Notes: generated by a model not told the origin, from the sequence alone. 64,000 nucleotides of DNA from CAXSEF01 sp964236535 (GCA_964236535.1 CAXSEF010000009.1:6750-70749); one strand, 5' to 3'; counted from the stretch's first letter, positions 1 to 7,746 are shown. Made by a program: numbers and translations.

Positions 1-759
1 CGCGAACTCGGCGACCGGCAGCCGATAGGTGCGCTGCACCTCGAAGTTGAAGGCTGCCTGGTCGGGCACCTGCGCGTTCCAGCCGCGGTTCGGCGTGTCG
101 CCGATGATGTTGTGGAAGCCGTTCTGCACCTGCTGGCCTTCGGCGGAGGGACCGATCACGCCGAGGCTGATCGCCGCGAAGTCTCGCCTGGCGTCGGTGT
201 CCTGGATGATCCCGAAGTTGGCGAGCAGCTGGCCCTCGTAGGGGTGGTCGTGGGGGCTCGGCACGTAGGCCTGGGTGTCGCGCGGGGTGAAGATCGACTG
301 GTTGATGGTGATGCTGATGCGCTGCACTCCGTCGCCCCATACGTCGTGGCCGAGGATCGCCAGCGGCACCGGCAGCACGTCGGTCGGCGACACGTAGCCC
401 GCCCGGATGCCGCTCGTGTAGTACTGGTCCGAGGTGCCGCTGAGCGTCGAGACCGCGTCGTTCTCCACCTGGATGGTGACGGTGCTGTTCGGGTCCTGCA
501 GAGGCGTGGCCAACGCCGGGCCCGCCAGTCCCGAGGCCAGCAGCGCCAGCCCTGCCCCTCGCAGCGCCGTCGCCCGATCCGCCCGAGCCCGACCCGCCCA
601 AGCCCGACCCGCCCAAGCCCGACCCGGCCGTGCGCAACCCGTCCAGCCGGCCGCGGCTGCCACCGGGATTGCTCCAGCCCGGTTGCCGGCGGTGCCCACC
701 CGCGGGCGATGGGGGTGCGGCTGGTGGCTGCTCGAAGGCCGTCTGCTGCGTCGATTCAT
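1..759 (-). CDS. lpxR: LpxR-family lipid A 3'-O-deacylase, C-terminus beyond window
   Basis: This is the N-terminal part of an outer-membrane protein of the LpxR (DUF2219) family, which removes the 3'-acyloxyacyl group of lipid A. The reading frame stays open to the window edge. After a hydrophobic Ala/Leu-rich signal-like segment come the family hallmarks: a TIQVENDAVS stretch, whose Asn-Asp pair matches the calcium-binding pair of LpxR, then DQYYTSGIRAGYVSP, then a SIFTPRD motif. The start is uncertain. ATG at 759 gives an unusually long leader of about 60 residues containing a GRAWA pentapeptide repeat, while GTG at 663 would still precede the repeat. The catalytic His region lies outside the window. 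The family call is firm from the N-terminal motifs; activity cannot be judged from the part seen. Confidence 0.78.
   Translation of the reverse strand, partial: MNRRSRRPSSSHQPHPHRPRVGTAGNRAGAIPVAAAAGWTGCARPGRAWAGRAWAGRARADRATALRGAGLALLASGLAGPALATPLQDPNSTVTIQVENDAVSTLSGTSDQYYTSGIRAGYVSPTDVLPVPLAILGHDVWGDGVQRISITINQSIFTPRDTQAYVPSPHDHPYEGQLLANFGIIQDTDARRDFAAISLGVIGPSAEGQQVQNGFHNIIGDTPNRGWNAQVPDQAAFNFEVQRTYRLPVAEFA
572..628. repeat. 15-bp tandem repeat inside the lpxR leader
   Basis: Two exact copies of a 15-bp unit (GCCCGACCCGCCCAA, at 587-601 and 602-616) are flanked by a degenerate copy on the left and a partial copy on the right. On the minus strand the units encode the pentapeptide GRAWA just before the presumed signal peptide. 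Because 15 is a multiple of three, copy-number change would keep the frame. Confidence 0.8.
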
Positions 760-881
760 TGCCGTCCCAACTGCTGCTCGCACTGTTGTCCTACAGTCTC
801 GGCGTGAGGCAAGGAACCCCCGGCCGTCGCCGGGCGCGCCCTTGCCCAGCCGCGCGACCCGGCGGTAGCGTCGCGGCACGA

Positions 882-968
882 GGATGGGTGGCCGAGCGGT
901 TTAAGGCAGCGGTCTTGAAAACCGCCGTACGTGCAAGCGTACCGTGGGTTCGAATCCCACCCCATCCG
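882..968 (+). tRNA. tRNA-Ser (anticodon UGA)
   Basis: The sequence folds as a class II tRNA. The acceptor GGATGGG pairs with CCCATCC at 961-967. The D-arm contains GGCCGAGCGGTTTAAGGC, the anticodon loop is CTTGAAA with anticodon TGA, there is a long variable arm, and the T-arm is GTGGG-TTCGAAT-CCCAC. The discriminator is G968. The 3' CCA is not encoded (GCCCA follows), so it must be added. It reads UCA codons. Overlapping reading frames on either strand are not genes. Confidence 0.97.
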
Positions 969-1047
969 CCCATCGTGCTGGAAGACAACCCATGGACGGT
1001 CTCGCATCGGTGGCTTGCGGCTCCGGGATGCCGGGCGGCGCGCCGAC

Positions 1048-2124
1048 ATGCTCGTTTGCGCCGCTCCGCGACAGCCAAGCGATCACGATGTCGGACCGCC
1101 CGGCTTGAGGTCGCGCACCCTGCGCGGCCAACTGCGGCTGGGGCGCCGGCTGCTGCGTGGCGCCGCACGCCTGGCGGCGGAGCTGACGAGCGGCATGCCG
1201 GTCGGGCTCGGCGCCCTGCCGGTGCCGCCGGCCATTCCGCGCCGCGCCGCGCCGGCGGCAGACTGGGATACCGTCGCGGACTTCGGGCCAAATCCCAGCC
1301 GGCTGCGCATGCTCTGCCGGGTGCCGCAGGACCGGCCGGACAAGGCGCCCGTCGTGCTGCTGCTGCACGGCTGCGGGCAGGACGCGGCCGCCTTTGCCGA
1401 GCAGTCCGGCTGGGTCGCGCTGTCCGACCAGCGCGGCTTCGTCCTGGTGCTGCCGGAACAGAACGCTGGCAACAATCAGGCGCGCTGCTTCAACTGGTTC
1501 CAGCCGCAGCAGACCCGGCGCGGGCTGGGCGAGGTGGCCTCGGTCTGCGCCATGGCCGACCATGCGATCGCGACGCTCGGCTGCGACGCTCGCCGCGTGT
1601 TCGTGGCCGGGCTGTCCGCTGGCGGTGCGATGACGGCCTGCCTGCTCGCGGCCTACCCGGACCGCTTTGCCGCGGGAGCCGTCGTCGCCGGCCTGCCGGT
1701 CGGCTGCGCCGAGGGCGGCGGCCAGGCGATGCTGCGCATGATGCAGGGCGGGCCGACCCGCTCCGCGGTGGAGTGGATGGCCGCGGCGCGCCGGTTCGGT
1801 CCGGACCGGGTCGCCACCTGGCCGCGGCTGTCGATCTGGCAGGGCGGGTCGGACCACACCGTCAACCCGGCCAACGCCGACGCGCTCGCCACCCAGTTCG
1901 CTGGCCTGCACGGCCTCGCGGTCGACCTGCACGAGGACCACTCGCCCGACACCGGGCTGCGCCGCCGGGTCTGGCGCGACGCCACGGACGAGGTCGCGAT
2001 CGAGCACTGGAGCCTCGCCCGCATGGGGCATGGCTGGCCGGTGCGCGAAGGAGTGGAGCGGAACTGGGTGCTACCCGTCGGTATCCAGGCCAGCGAGGAG
2101 ATCGCGCGTTTCTGGGGGCTTTGA
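1048..2124 (+). CDS. PHB depolymerase / feruloyl-esterase-type alpha/beta hydrolase
   Basis: This 358-residue protein belongs to the LpqC/PHB-depolymerase esterase family. It shows the strand-loop PVVLLLHGCGQDA at about 98-110 (oxyanion-hole HG), the nucleophile elbow GLSAGG with Ser at about 190, a late Asp in GGSDHTVN and a C-terminal MGHGWP with the catalytic His. The family hydrolyses polyester or feruloyl ester bonds; the substrate here is unknown. No clear signal peptide precedes the domain, only an Arg-rich leader, so an intracellular or non-classically exported enzyme is possible. I chose ATG 1048. Longer forms would run back into the tRNA gene. It is monocistronic and is followed by a degenerate palindromic repeat. 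Confidence 0.85.
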   Translation: MLVCAAPRQPSDHDVGPPGLRSRTLRGQLRLGRRLLRGAARLAAELTSGMPVGLGALPVPPAIPRRAAPAADWDTVADFGPNPSRLRMLCRVPQDRPDKAPVVLLLHGCGQDAAAFAEQSGWVALSDQRGFVLVLPEQNAGNNQARCFNWFQPQQTRRGLGEVASVCAMADHAIATLGCDARRVFVAGLSAGGAMTACLLAAYPDRFAAGAVVAGLPVGCAEGGGQAMLRMMQGGPTRSAVEWMAAARRFGPDRVATWPRLSIWQGGSDHTVNPANADALATQFAGLHGLAVDLHEDHSPDTGLRRRVWRDATDEVAIEHWSLARMGHGWPVREGVERNWVLPVGIQASEEIARFWGL

Positions 2125-2139
2125 TCGGTGGACGGACAG

Positions 2140-2305
2140 CAAGCAAGCCGGGGCTTCGCCCGGACCCGCAAGGACCCCCGCTTCCAGGCATCCGGGCTCC
2201 CTGAGCCCGTCACTTCAAGCACGGTGTTTCCAGGGCCCCGCCCGGTGGGGGGCGTCCACAGGCAAAGCCGCCGGCCTTGCCCGCCTTGGCCTTGCCTGCC
2301 TTGAC
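2140..2305. repeat. degenerate copy of dispersed palindromic repeat
   Basis: GC-rich tract with the recurring ingredients of this window's repeat family: gcaagccggggcttcgcccg, a central gtttccagg, and a cttgcccgccttggccttgcc tail. It fills the gap between the esterase stop and the sulfotransferase start and is heavily diverged. Confidence 0.5.
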
Positions 2306-2357
2306 CCAGCAGACGAGCGCCGATACCGCGGTGCCCGGGAAGAGGGGACATGCAGCG

Positions 2358-3182
2358 TTGGGCAGGTTGGTCTGGCTGGCATCCTACCCGAAATCGGGCA
2401 ACACCTGGCTTCGCCTGCTGCTGCACAACTTCGTTCTGCAGCCGAACAGCCCGTTTGACATCAACCGTATGCACGCATTTTCAACCAGCGAGGACGAGGC
2501 CGCGCACTATGCGCCGCACGACAGCCGCCCGGCCACGCAGTATACCGAGGCCGACACCCAGCGCCTGCGCCCGCTGGTGCACCGCGCGCTGCGCGACGGC
2601 AGCGACGGGGTCGTGTTCGTCAAGACCCACAACGCCCTGATGGAGGTGCACGGCGTCCCGCTGGTCACGCCGGACGCGACCTACGCCGCCATCGCCATCA
2701 CCCGCGACCCGCGCGACGTCGCCGTGTCCTACAGCCACCATTTCGGCGTCGACCTCGACACCGCCATCGGCATCATGGCCAGCCGGCACGCCATGACCGG
2801 TGGTACCCGTACCCGGGTGCTGGGCTGGCCGGGCAGCTGGTCCACCCACGTCGAGAGCTGGACCGAACAGCCCGCGAGCCGCGTCCACGTCCTGCGCTAC
2901 GAGGACCTGCACGCCGACACTGCAGCCACGTTCGGCGGCGTCATCCGCTTCTTCGGCCTGCCAGTGCCCGAGGCGCGGCTCGATCGTGCGGTCGCCTTCA
3001 GCCGCTTCGACGAGGCCCGCACTCAGGAGCAGGCCCACGGCTTCGTGGAACATCCGGCGGCTGGCGGCAGGTTCTTCCGCCACGGCCGGCCTGGCGCCTG
3101 GCACACTGCGCTCACACCTGCGCAGGCGGACCGCATCGCTCGCGACCACGGGGCGCAGATGGCCCGGCACGGGTATCTGTGA
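2358..3182 (+). CDS. Sulfotransferase domain protein
   Basis: This is a PAPS-dependent cytosolic-type sulfotransferase of about 274 residues. The 5'-phosphosulfate loop SYPKSGNTW lies at about residues 9-17. The 3'-phosphate-binding motif ITRDPRDVAVSYSHH follows around residue 115, and a WSTHVESW segment and a C-terminal RHGRPGAWH loop are typical of the family. I chose the TTG start at 2358 because AGAGGGGA lies 9-10 bases upstream and it places the loop at the usual distance from the N-terminus. GTG 2331 is an alternative, and ATG 2277 lies inside repeat sequence. The acceptor substrate is unknown. A cysC adenylylsulfate kinase that could feed PAPS synthesis lies at 39.2 kb. Confidence 0.85.
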   Translation: MGRLVWLASYPKSGNTWLRLLLHNFVLQPNSPFDINRMHAFSTSEDEAAHYAPHDSRPATQYTEADTQRLRPLVHRALRDGSDGVVFVKTHNALMEVHGVPLVTPDATYAAIAITRDPRDVAVSYSHHFGVDLDTAIGIMASRHAMTGGTRTRVLGWPGSWSTHVESWTEQPASRVHVLRYEDLHADTAATFGGVIRFFGLPVPEARLDRAVAFSRFDEARTQEQAHGFVEHPAAGGRFFRHGRPGAWHTALTPAQADRIARDHGAQMARHGYL

Positions 3183-3270
3183 CGGGCGGGAAGGCGAGGG
3201 CGCTGCGCATGTGGCGGCGGCGGGGACCCGCCGGCTGCGGTGGTTACGCGAGGAACTCTGATATCAACCG

Positions 3271-3420
3271 GCCTTGAACGTGACCGGGCAGGCAAGCAAG
3301 GCCAGAGGCTCTGCCTCTGGACGCAGCCTTCGGCTGAGCCTTTGGAATCCATTTGCCCAGGGAAGGGGTTTCCAAAGGCCTCAAGCCTCTGGCGGGTCCG
3401 CGTAGCCCGCACAAGGTTCC
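3271..3420. repeat. dispersed palindromic repeat, near-complete copy
   Basis: The left flank reads ttgaacgtgaccgggcaggc, followed by the perfect hairpin CCAGAGGC-tct-GCCTCTGG at 3302-3320, a second imperfect stem around agcctttgg/ccaaaggc, and a right part ctctggcgggtccg. It shares its left flank with the copy at 10861 and, inverted, with the copy at 22785. Confidence 0.85.
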
Positions 3421-3427
3421 GCTCTCC

Positions 3428-3536
3428 TGCTTGGACCAGTGCGCAGGCCGCGCTGGCCCTTGCGCCCGCCTGGAACCAGATCCCGCAGCCGCTCCCACTG
3501 ATCGTCGCGCAGCCTGTCCACGTCGCCGCTTGCCAT
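3428..3536 (-). pseudogene. IS5-family transposase N-terminal relic
   Basis: On the minus strand an ATG at 3536 opens a frame reading MASGDVDRLRDDQWERL followed by DLVPGGRKGQRG. This is the characteristic beginning of IS5-type (DUF4096) transposases. After about 35 residues the similarity ends and the frame runs into unrelated sequence. The catalytic DDE domain is missing, so it is a dead fragment. It marks the left edge of the low-GC segment that carries the PYP locus. Confidence 0.7.
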
Positions 3537-3875
3537 GGCCGATCCTCAAAATCAGCCTTGGATCACGCGAGACGCCGAATGGGAATCCCCATCACCGAAA
3601 TCGTCACTACGGTCTAGGTGTTTGATCCCGGGGTTTGATGGTGCACTCTTCTCGCTTCGATGAGGCGATTGTATACTTTAGGCCACCAGGTCTAAGTGTC
3701 CGTCCAAGATCATTTCAGCCAATGGCAGCATGTTGGAAGAGGGACGGAGTTGCAGTGGATACGTGCCGTTCCGTTTGTAAACCGGCAACCGACCGTCCCA
3801 GGCGGGGCACTGGCGATCTGTATGTCATTGACAATTCCTACAATGATTTCAGACAGACACTAAATCTGGTGCGAG

Positions 3876-4015
3876 CTACCCTTTGGGCTCTTCGGGCGCG
3901 GGGCGCGGTGGTTTCGCCGGGACAGGCTTTGCATACAGGAGTTTGCACATCACGTCCTCAAAGGGGGCGGCTTCCTCTTCGTGCTCAGAGAGGTCGGGTT
4001 CGGGGTTTTTGTCAT
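3876..4015 (-). pseudogene. small acidic protein gene, apparently frameshifted
   Basis: One minus-strand frame reads KNPEPDLSEHEEEAAPFEDV, then MCKLLYAKPVPAKPP, and ends PAPEEPKG before a TAG at 3876. It is compact and acidic at the N-terminus with a Lys/Pro-rich tail. The only nearby ATG (4015) is out of frame by one base, and the slip would lie in the AAAAA/CCCC run just after it. Either the gene is broken or the base count is wrong. The protein is not recognised. The organised composition is the only reason to list it. Confidence 0.35.
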
Positions 4016-4344
4016 GACGCGTTCACCCACAGAGCTAGTTGGCCTCTGAAACGAAGTTGATAGTTCATCCATCGACGATAAATACCGTGCTCAAGAAACA
4101 TATGTTATCAGACCCCAAGACCATTTGATGAAGTAATTTGTTCGATTTCTGCACGTGACGACAGGGGAACCGGATCAGGGGCCGCTTCTCCCGGCTTGTC
4201 ACTACGTTGGAGAGGCGGCATTTCGGCTAGTGTTTCCTGACTACGGAAAAAGTCTAACAAACGAAGACAAAAAACATGTGAGCGTCTATTTGCAGAGTTC
4301 GGAATCGACGAATTGTCCTAAAAACGTCTGTTATCGGCTGATCC
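4016..4344. other. non-coding low-GC stretch
   Basis: About 330 bases with clearly lower GC than the rest of the window and no convincing gene on either strand. The short open frames here lack ribosome-binding sites and family resemblance. Confidence 0.5.
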
Positions 4345-4620
4345 ATGCCGCATGATCATGCGCCGCGCTGCATCGGCTTGGTGCACAGCTACGACAAGAA
4401 GCCGAAACGGCGGCTGTTCGAGATCATGTGTCAGCAAGGCTTACAGGTCACCCAGAATGTCAGGTTTTTGACCGACGGTGGCGAAGAGGTGCGAGGCCTG
4501 ACACGTCCTCATGGTCCCGACACCTACGACGATATCGTCGACGCGTGCCGCACTGCCTGGAACGGGTTTACCGCACAGCCGGAGCACGTCAGCTCAATCG
4601 GAACCAGAACGTGTGCATGC
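4345..4620 (+). pseudogene. composite ISKra4-like / IS630-like transposase relic
   Basis: The frame begins with sequence like the ISKra4 catalytic region (QNVRFLTDGGEEVRGL-type, here VTQNVRFLTDGGEEVRGL). After about residue 57 it switches to sequence like the C-terminus of IS630 transposases (YDDIVDACRTAWNGFTAQPE, then SSIGTRT). The two halves come from different transposase families, so this is a join of two decayed elements. The rest of the frame runs antisense into the downstream cyclase gene. Family assignment is by motif memory only. Confidence 0.55.
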
Positions 4621-4621
4621 A

Positions 4622-5965
4622 TCAGTCATGATGCCGGACACATAACTCCGATTGCGGCAATGCAGGGAATAGCGACGTGCCAGTTCGACACACGCGGTCG
4701 CGACCGTTCTGCTTCGCTTCGTAGAGGGCAACATCGGCGTCGACCATGAGCTTCTTGAGGTCTGACCTTCCATCGACTGAGACGCCAAGGCTAACCGTAA
4801 CCTGGAGCACCCGCCCGTCATGGGTCAGCCGGAGGGCAGCAACGCTGGCCCGAAGCCTTTCAGCCATCGCCATCGCCGCGTCCGGGCTCGTCGCAGGCAT
4901 TAGCACCGCGAACTCCTCGCCGCCGAGACGTCCCACCAGATCCCCGTCTCGCACGCCGCTTTGCAGCACGTTGGCAATAGCGGACAGCACTACGTCACCG
5001 GCAGCATGGCCAAAGCTGTCATTGACCGACTTGAAGTGATCCACATCCACCATGGCCATGCAGCAAGCCGGGCCTTGCTGCGACTGGTGCATAATCTCGC
5101 GCTCAGCGCGTTCCAAGAAGCTGCGTCGGTTCAGCACGCCCGTGAGGTGGTCGGCGGTCAGCGCCCGGCGCAGCTCCCGGGTAGAATGCCGCCTTTCGGT
5201 AACGTCGCGCACCACCATCAGGTAGCGGTTCGGCGAATTTGTGGTGCCAATGTCGATCTCTATTGGCGAGACCATGCACGTGCCCCAAAAGCGGCTGCCG
5301 TCCGCCCGGGTCCTCCAACCCTCGTCAAGATGCCAGCCATCCCGGCCGGCCTCCCGCAGCCGCTCACCGAAGGCTGCGGCACCAGCAACTTCCGAGCTGA
5401 CCATCGCGCTGGCATGGCGGCCAATTGCCGCCTCCGTCTTATGGCCGAACATTCGTTCGCCGGAGACGTTCCAGCCGCTCACCAGACCATCCGCATTGAG
5501 ACCCAGCACAGCATAGTCGTCCGCACCCTGCACCACGGCAGCGAACCACGCCTCACTCTCGTGGAGGCGACGCTCGGATGCCACCTGCCGGGTCACGTCG
5601 GACAGCACGGCCATATGCCGATCCGCGTCCATGCGGACCACGGTCAATGACAACACACCCGGATCCTGTCCTGATGCCGAGGGTCCTAGATGCACCCGCG
5701 TGCCGTCGCAGATCATGCCCCGCGGACGAAGATCCTGCAGCAAGCTTCGCAATTCCGGCAGGTATGGCTCCATTACATCGAGGAGGTTGCACAAAGCGCC
5801 TCCCGGTGCGAGCAGCGGCATCGTCAAGCAGGCAAACGCCGGATTGAGCATCAGGATCGTGCCATTACGGTCGAACTGTGCCATGCCGTGCGGGCACAGG
5901 TAGAGGAACTGGAGCAGTGCCTCGTGTTCGCCTGCAGGTTCGTTGCCGGTCTGCAAGTCAGACAC
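4622..5965 (-). CDS. PAS-PAS-GGEEF diguanylate cyclase, partner of PYP
   Basis: This 447-residue soluble protein should make c-di-GMP from two GTP. Two PAS-like sensor regions (about 20-125 and 135-260) precede a complete GGDEF domain (about 275-435) with the intact active-site loop RLGGEEF (GGEEF at 348-352). An inhibitory RxxD site (RDGD, 339-342) sits five residues before it, so an active, product-inhibited enzyme is expected. There is no transmembrane segment. The start is GTG 5965, which overlaps the last 8 bases of the PYP gene, indicating translational coupling. The arrangement suggests PYP light signalling feeds this cyclase. That link is inference, because PYP itself has no output domain. 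The PAS domains show no obvious cofactor motif. Confidence 0.88.
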   Translation of the reverse strand: MSDLQTGNEPAGEHEALLQFLYLCPHGMAQFDRNGTILMLNPAFACLTMPLLAPGGALCNLLDVMEPYLPELRSLLQDLRPRGMICDGTRVHLGPSASGQDPGVLSLTVVRMDADRHMAVLSDVTRQVASERRLHESEAWFAAVVQGADDYAVLGLNADGLVSGWNVSGERMFGHKTEAAIGRHASAMVSSEVAGAAAFGERLREAGRDGWHLDEGWRTRADGSRFWGTCMVSPIEIDIGTTNSPNRYLMVVRDVTERRHSTRELRRALTADHLTGVLNRRSFLERAEREIMHQSQQGPACCMAMVDVDHFKSVNDSFGHAAGDVVLSAIANVLQSGVRDGDLVGRLGGEEFAVLMPATSPDAAMAMAERLRASVAALRLTHDGRVLQVTVSLGVSVDGRSDLKKLMVDADVALYEAKQNGRDRVCRTGTSLFPALPQSELCVRHHD

Positions 5966-6314
5966 GCCAGACCAGCACCCAGCGGCGGCGCACTGCCTGT
6001 ATGCGCATCAGTCGCAGCCGTACCGGGGTCGGCCGCATGCGGAACGTCAGGACATACGGCATCGTCACATCGAGCGTCGCCTCTTCCAGCCGCTCCGCGA
6101 CCAGGTAGTTGTTCATGCACGGTGCCACGTCGAAGAAGAAATGCCGGCCCATAACCTGGCCGCGCGGCAGACCGGAACTGTCTTCCTCATGCGTGTTGTA
6201 GCGATCGACACGCCCTTCTTCGTCAAGCCCGACGATGCCGAACGCGAGTTCGTCAAGTCCGGCTTCGTCCAGGGCGTTGAGCGTCTCCGCCATCGCTGGA
6301 TCGTCAAATGTCAT
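5958..6314 (-). CDS. pyp: Photoactive yellow protein (PYP)
   Basis: This is a 118-residue blue-light receptor of the xanthopsin family, close to the usual 124-125. It matches Halorhodospira PYP along its length: LDELAFGIVGLDEEGRVDRYN, with the chromophore-binding FFFDVAPC cysteine at residue 66 (equivalent to Cys69). Tyr39 and Glu43 match Tyr42 and Glu46, which hydrogen-bond the p-coumaryl phenolate. Tyr94 and Met100 equivalents are also kept, but Arg52 is replaced by Leu and Thr50 by Ser. The C-terminus ends in the expected strand WVLVWRV. ATG 6314 fits the family N-terminus; ATG 6359 would add 15 residues not seen in PYPs. It is co-transcribed with the overlapping cyclase and divergent from the ligase gene that supplies the p-coumaryl thioester. 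Confidence 0.93.
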   Translation of the reverse strand: MTFDDPAMAETLNALDEAGLDELAFGIVGLDEEGRVDRYNTHEEDSSGLPRGQVMGRHFFFDVAPCMNNYLVAERLEEATLDVTMPYVLTFRMRPTPVRLRLMRIQAVRRRWVLVWRV

Positions 6315-6462
6315 GCTCAGGCCTTGTGCTTTGGCCGACCGCCTTGCGGATGGCGCCATGGACCATTATTGCTACTGCAGGTTGAAGCTTAGTCAACGTG
6401 CCTGGCCGGGCATTGAAATCCGATCTGGGCTGTAGAAGGCCATTGGTGAGCAGGAGACCGGC
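6315..6462. promoter_or_regulatory. divergent control region of pyp and pcl
   Basis: 148 bases separate the start codons of pyp (leftward) and pcl (rightward), so both promoters should lie here. A lower-GC patch (gaccattattgctactgcag, about 6360-6379) is the best candidate core. CAGGAGA just before ATG 6463 is a clear ribosome-binding site for pcl. No regulator-binding palindrome was obvious. Confidence 0.5.
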
Positions 6463-7677
6463 ATGGCCGACGTGGTCTGGTGGGGTTCGGACAGGCGGAC
6501 GCTGCATCGTGTGCTATCCGACCAGCTGTATTCCGAACTGGGACGGCTGCGGCTCGGTAGCCCCGGCGGCCCGCCGCCTTGGCTATGGATCGACGACACG
6601 CCGATCGGCGGCGAGGAGGCGGGGATCGACTCCCTGGACCTGCTCTCGTTATCGGCGGCCGTCGCCGAAATGCTGCCCGCCTCCAGCATTCGCGCGACGG
6701 CATCCAAGCGCTTTGGCGACTGGTGCGATGCCGCCAGCCCCGGCGTTTCCGGCCGGCCAACACATGTCGCGTTCCGGTCCTCCGGCAGCACTGGTGCGCC
6801 GAAGCGCGCAAGTCACTGCCTCAGCCGTTTGGAGCAGGAGGCGGCGGCGTTTGCCGGGCTAATCGGTATTCGTCGGAGGGTGCTCTCCGCGATCCCGGCG
6901 CACCACGCCTACGGGTTTATCCATTCCGTGCTGTTGCCTCGCCACCTTCCGGGTCTGCCCGTTTCCTCGGAAGTGGTCGAACTGCGCGGCTGCGCGGTGT
7001 CGCATATCGCATCCCTGCTGCGCCCTGGCGATCTGGTGCTTGGCCATCCTATGTTCTGGGCTGCTGCCCTGCGTGGGATGGCCGGCAGACTTCCCCCCGA
7101 CATTGTCGGTGTCACGTCCTCCGCTCCTTGTCTGGCCGAAACCGCGCTTGGCTTACGTGCCGCCGGCTTGGCTCGACTGCTTCAGGTCTATGGCAGCGCG
7201 GAGACTGCAGGGATCGGCTGGCGCGATGACCCTGCGGACCCTTACACGTTACTTCCCGGTTGGCAGCGCGATGGACACGGTCTGCGCCGCAATGAGCAAC
7301 CGATGCCGGCGCCGGACCGTCTCGCTTGGGATGGCGACCGGTTCCATGTCCTTGGACGGCATGACGGCACGGTGCAGGTCGGCGGCGTCAACGTGTCGCC
7401 TGAGCAGGTCGGCCTGATCCTGGCCCGCCACCCCGCCGTGGCCGCGATCTCGGTACGGGCGATGCGGCCGGACGAGGGTGTCCGGCTAAAGGCATTCGTG
7501 GTGCCGGCCGGGACGATTAACGACCCGGAGGCTCTTCAGGTTGAACTGCGCCGTTTCGCGAGCGTGACCCTGTCTCCTGCCCAGCGTCCCGGTGTCTACA
7601 GCTTCGGACGCACCGTGCCGCGCAACGCAATGGGTAAGCCCGCAGACTGGGTCAGTTCCGCACCTGATGCAGGCTGA
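6463..7677 (+). CDS. pcl: 4-coumarate:CoA ligase of the PYP system
   Basis: This 404-residue adenylate-forming enzyme should activate p-coumarate with ATP and CoA, giving the thioester that loads the PYP cysteine. The AMP-binding P-loop FRSSGSTGAPK is at about 105-115. A YGSAETAG motif (about 244-251) corresponds to the second core motif, and LGRHDGTVQVGGVNVSP carries the hinge (Asp of GRxDxxxxxxG). The C-terminal lysine region is VPRNAMGKP. It is about 100 residues shorter than plant-type 4CL, as PYP-linked ligases usually are. The N-terminus contains EAGIDSLDLLSL, resembling a carrier-protein phosphopantetheine site; whether it means anything is unknown. The start has CAGGAGA six bases upstream. 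No tyrosine ammonia lyase gene is nearby. Confidence 0.87.
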   Translation: MADVVWWGSDRRTLHRVLSDQLYSELGRLRLGSPGGPPPWLWIDDTPIGGEEAGIDSLDLLSLSAAVAEMLPASSIRATASKRFGDWCDAASPGVSGRPTHVAFRSSGSTGAPKRASHCLSRLEQEAAAFAGLIGIRRRVLSAIPAHHAYGFIHSVLLPRHLPGLPVSSEVVELRGCAVSHIASLLRPGDLVLGHPMFWAAALRGMAGRLPPDIVGVTSSAPCLAETALGLRAAGLARLLQVYGSAETAGIGWRDDPADPYTLLPGWQRDGHGLRRNEQPMPAPDRLAWDGDRFHVLGRHDGTVQVGGVNVSPEQVGLILARHPAVAAISVRAMRPDEGVRLKAFVVPAGTINDPEALQVELRRFASVTLSPAQRPGVYSFGRTVPRNAMGKPADWVSSAPDAG

Positions 7678-7746
7678 CGCTGATCTTGGGACATTCAGTC
7701 TAGCCCTTCCCTGCCTGGTTAGCGACGGAAAGGGATTACGCCAGCG

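Noticed and set aside
572..628. CRISPR-like array
   Set aside because: Units are directly adjacent 15-mers with no spacers; a coding tandem repeat explains them.
756..1049. Minus-strand frame across the tRNA gene containing GGIRTHG...FKTAALNRSATHP-like sequence
   Set aside because: This is the usual spurious translation of a tRNA-Ser gene, not a protein.
3635..4060. 141-codon plus-strand frame
   Set aside because: No ribosome-binding site or family similarity; it is antisense to the small acidic frame at 3876-4015.
4155..4355. 66-codon plus-strand frame
   Set aside because: No motif, no ribosome-binding site, low-GC non-coding context.
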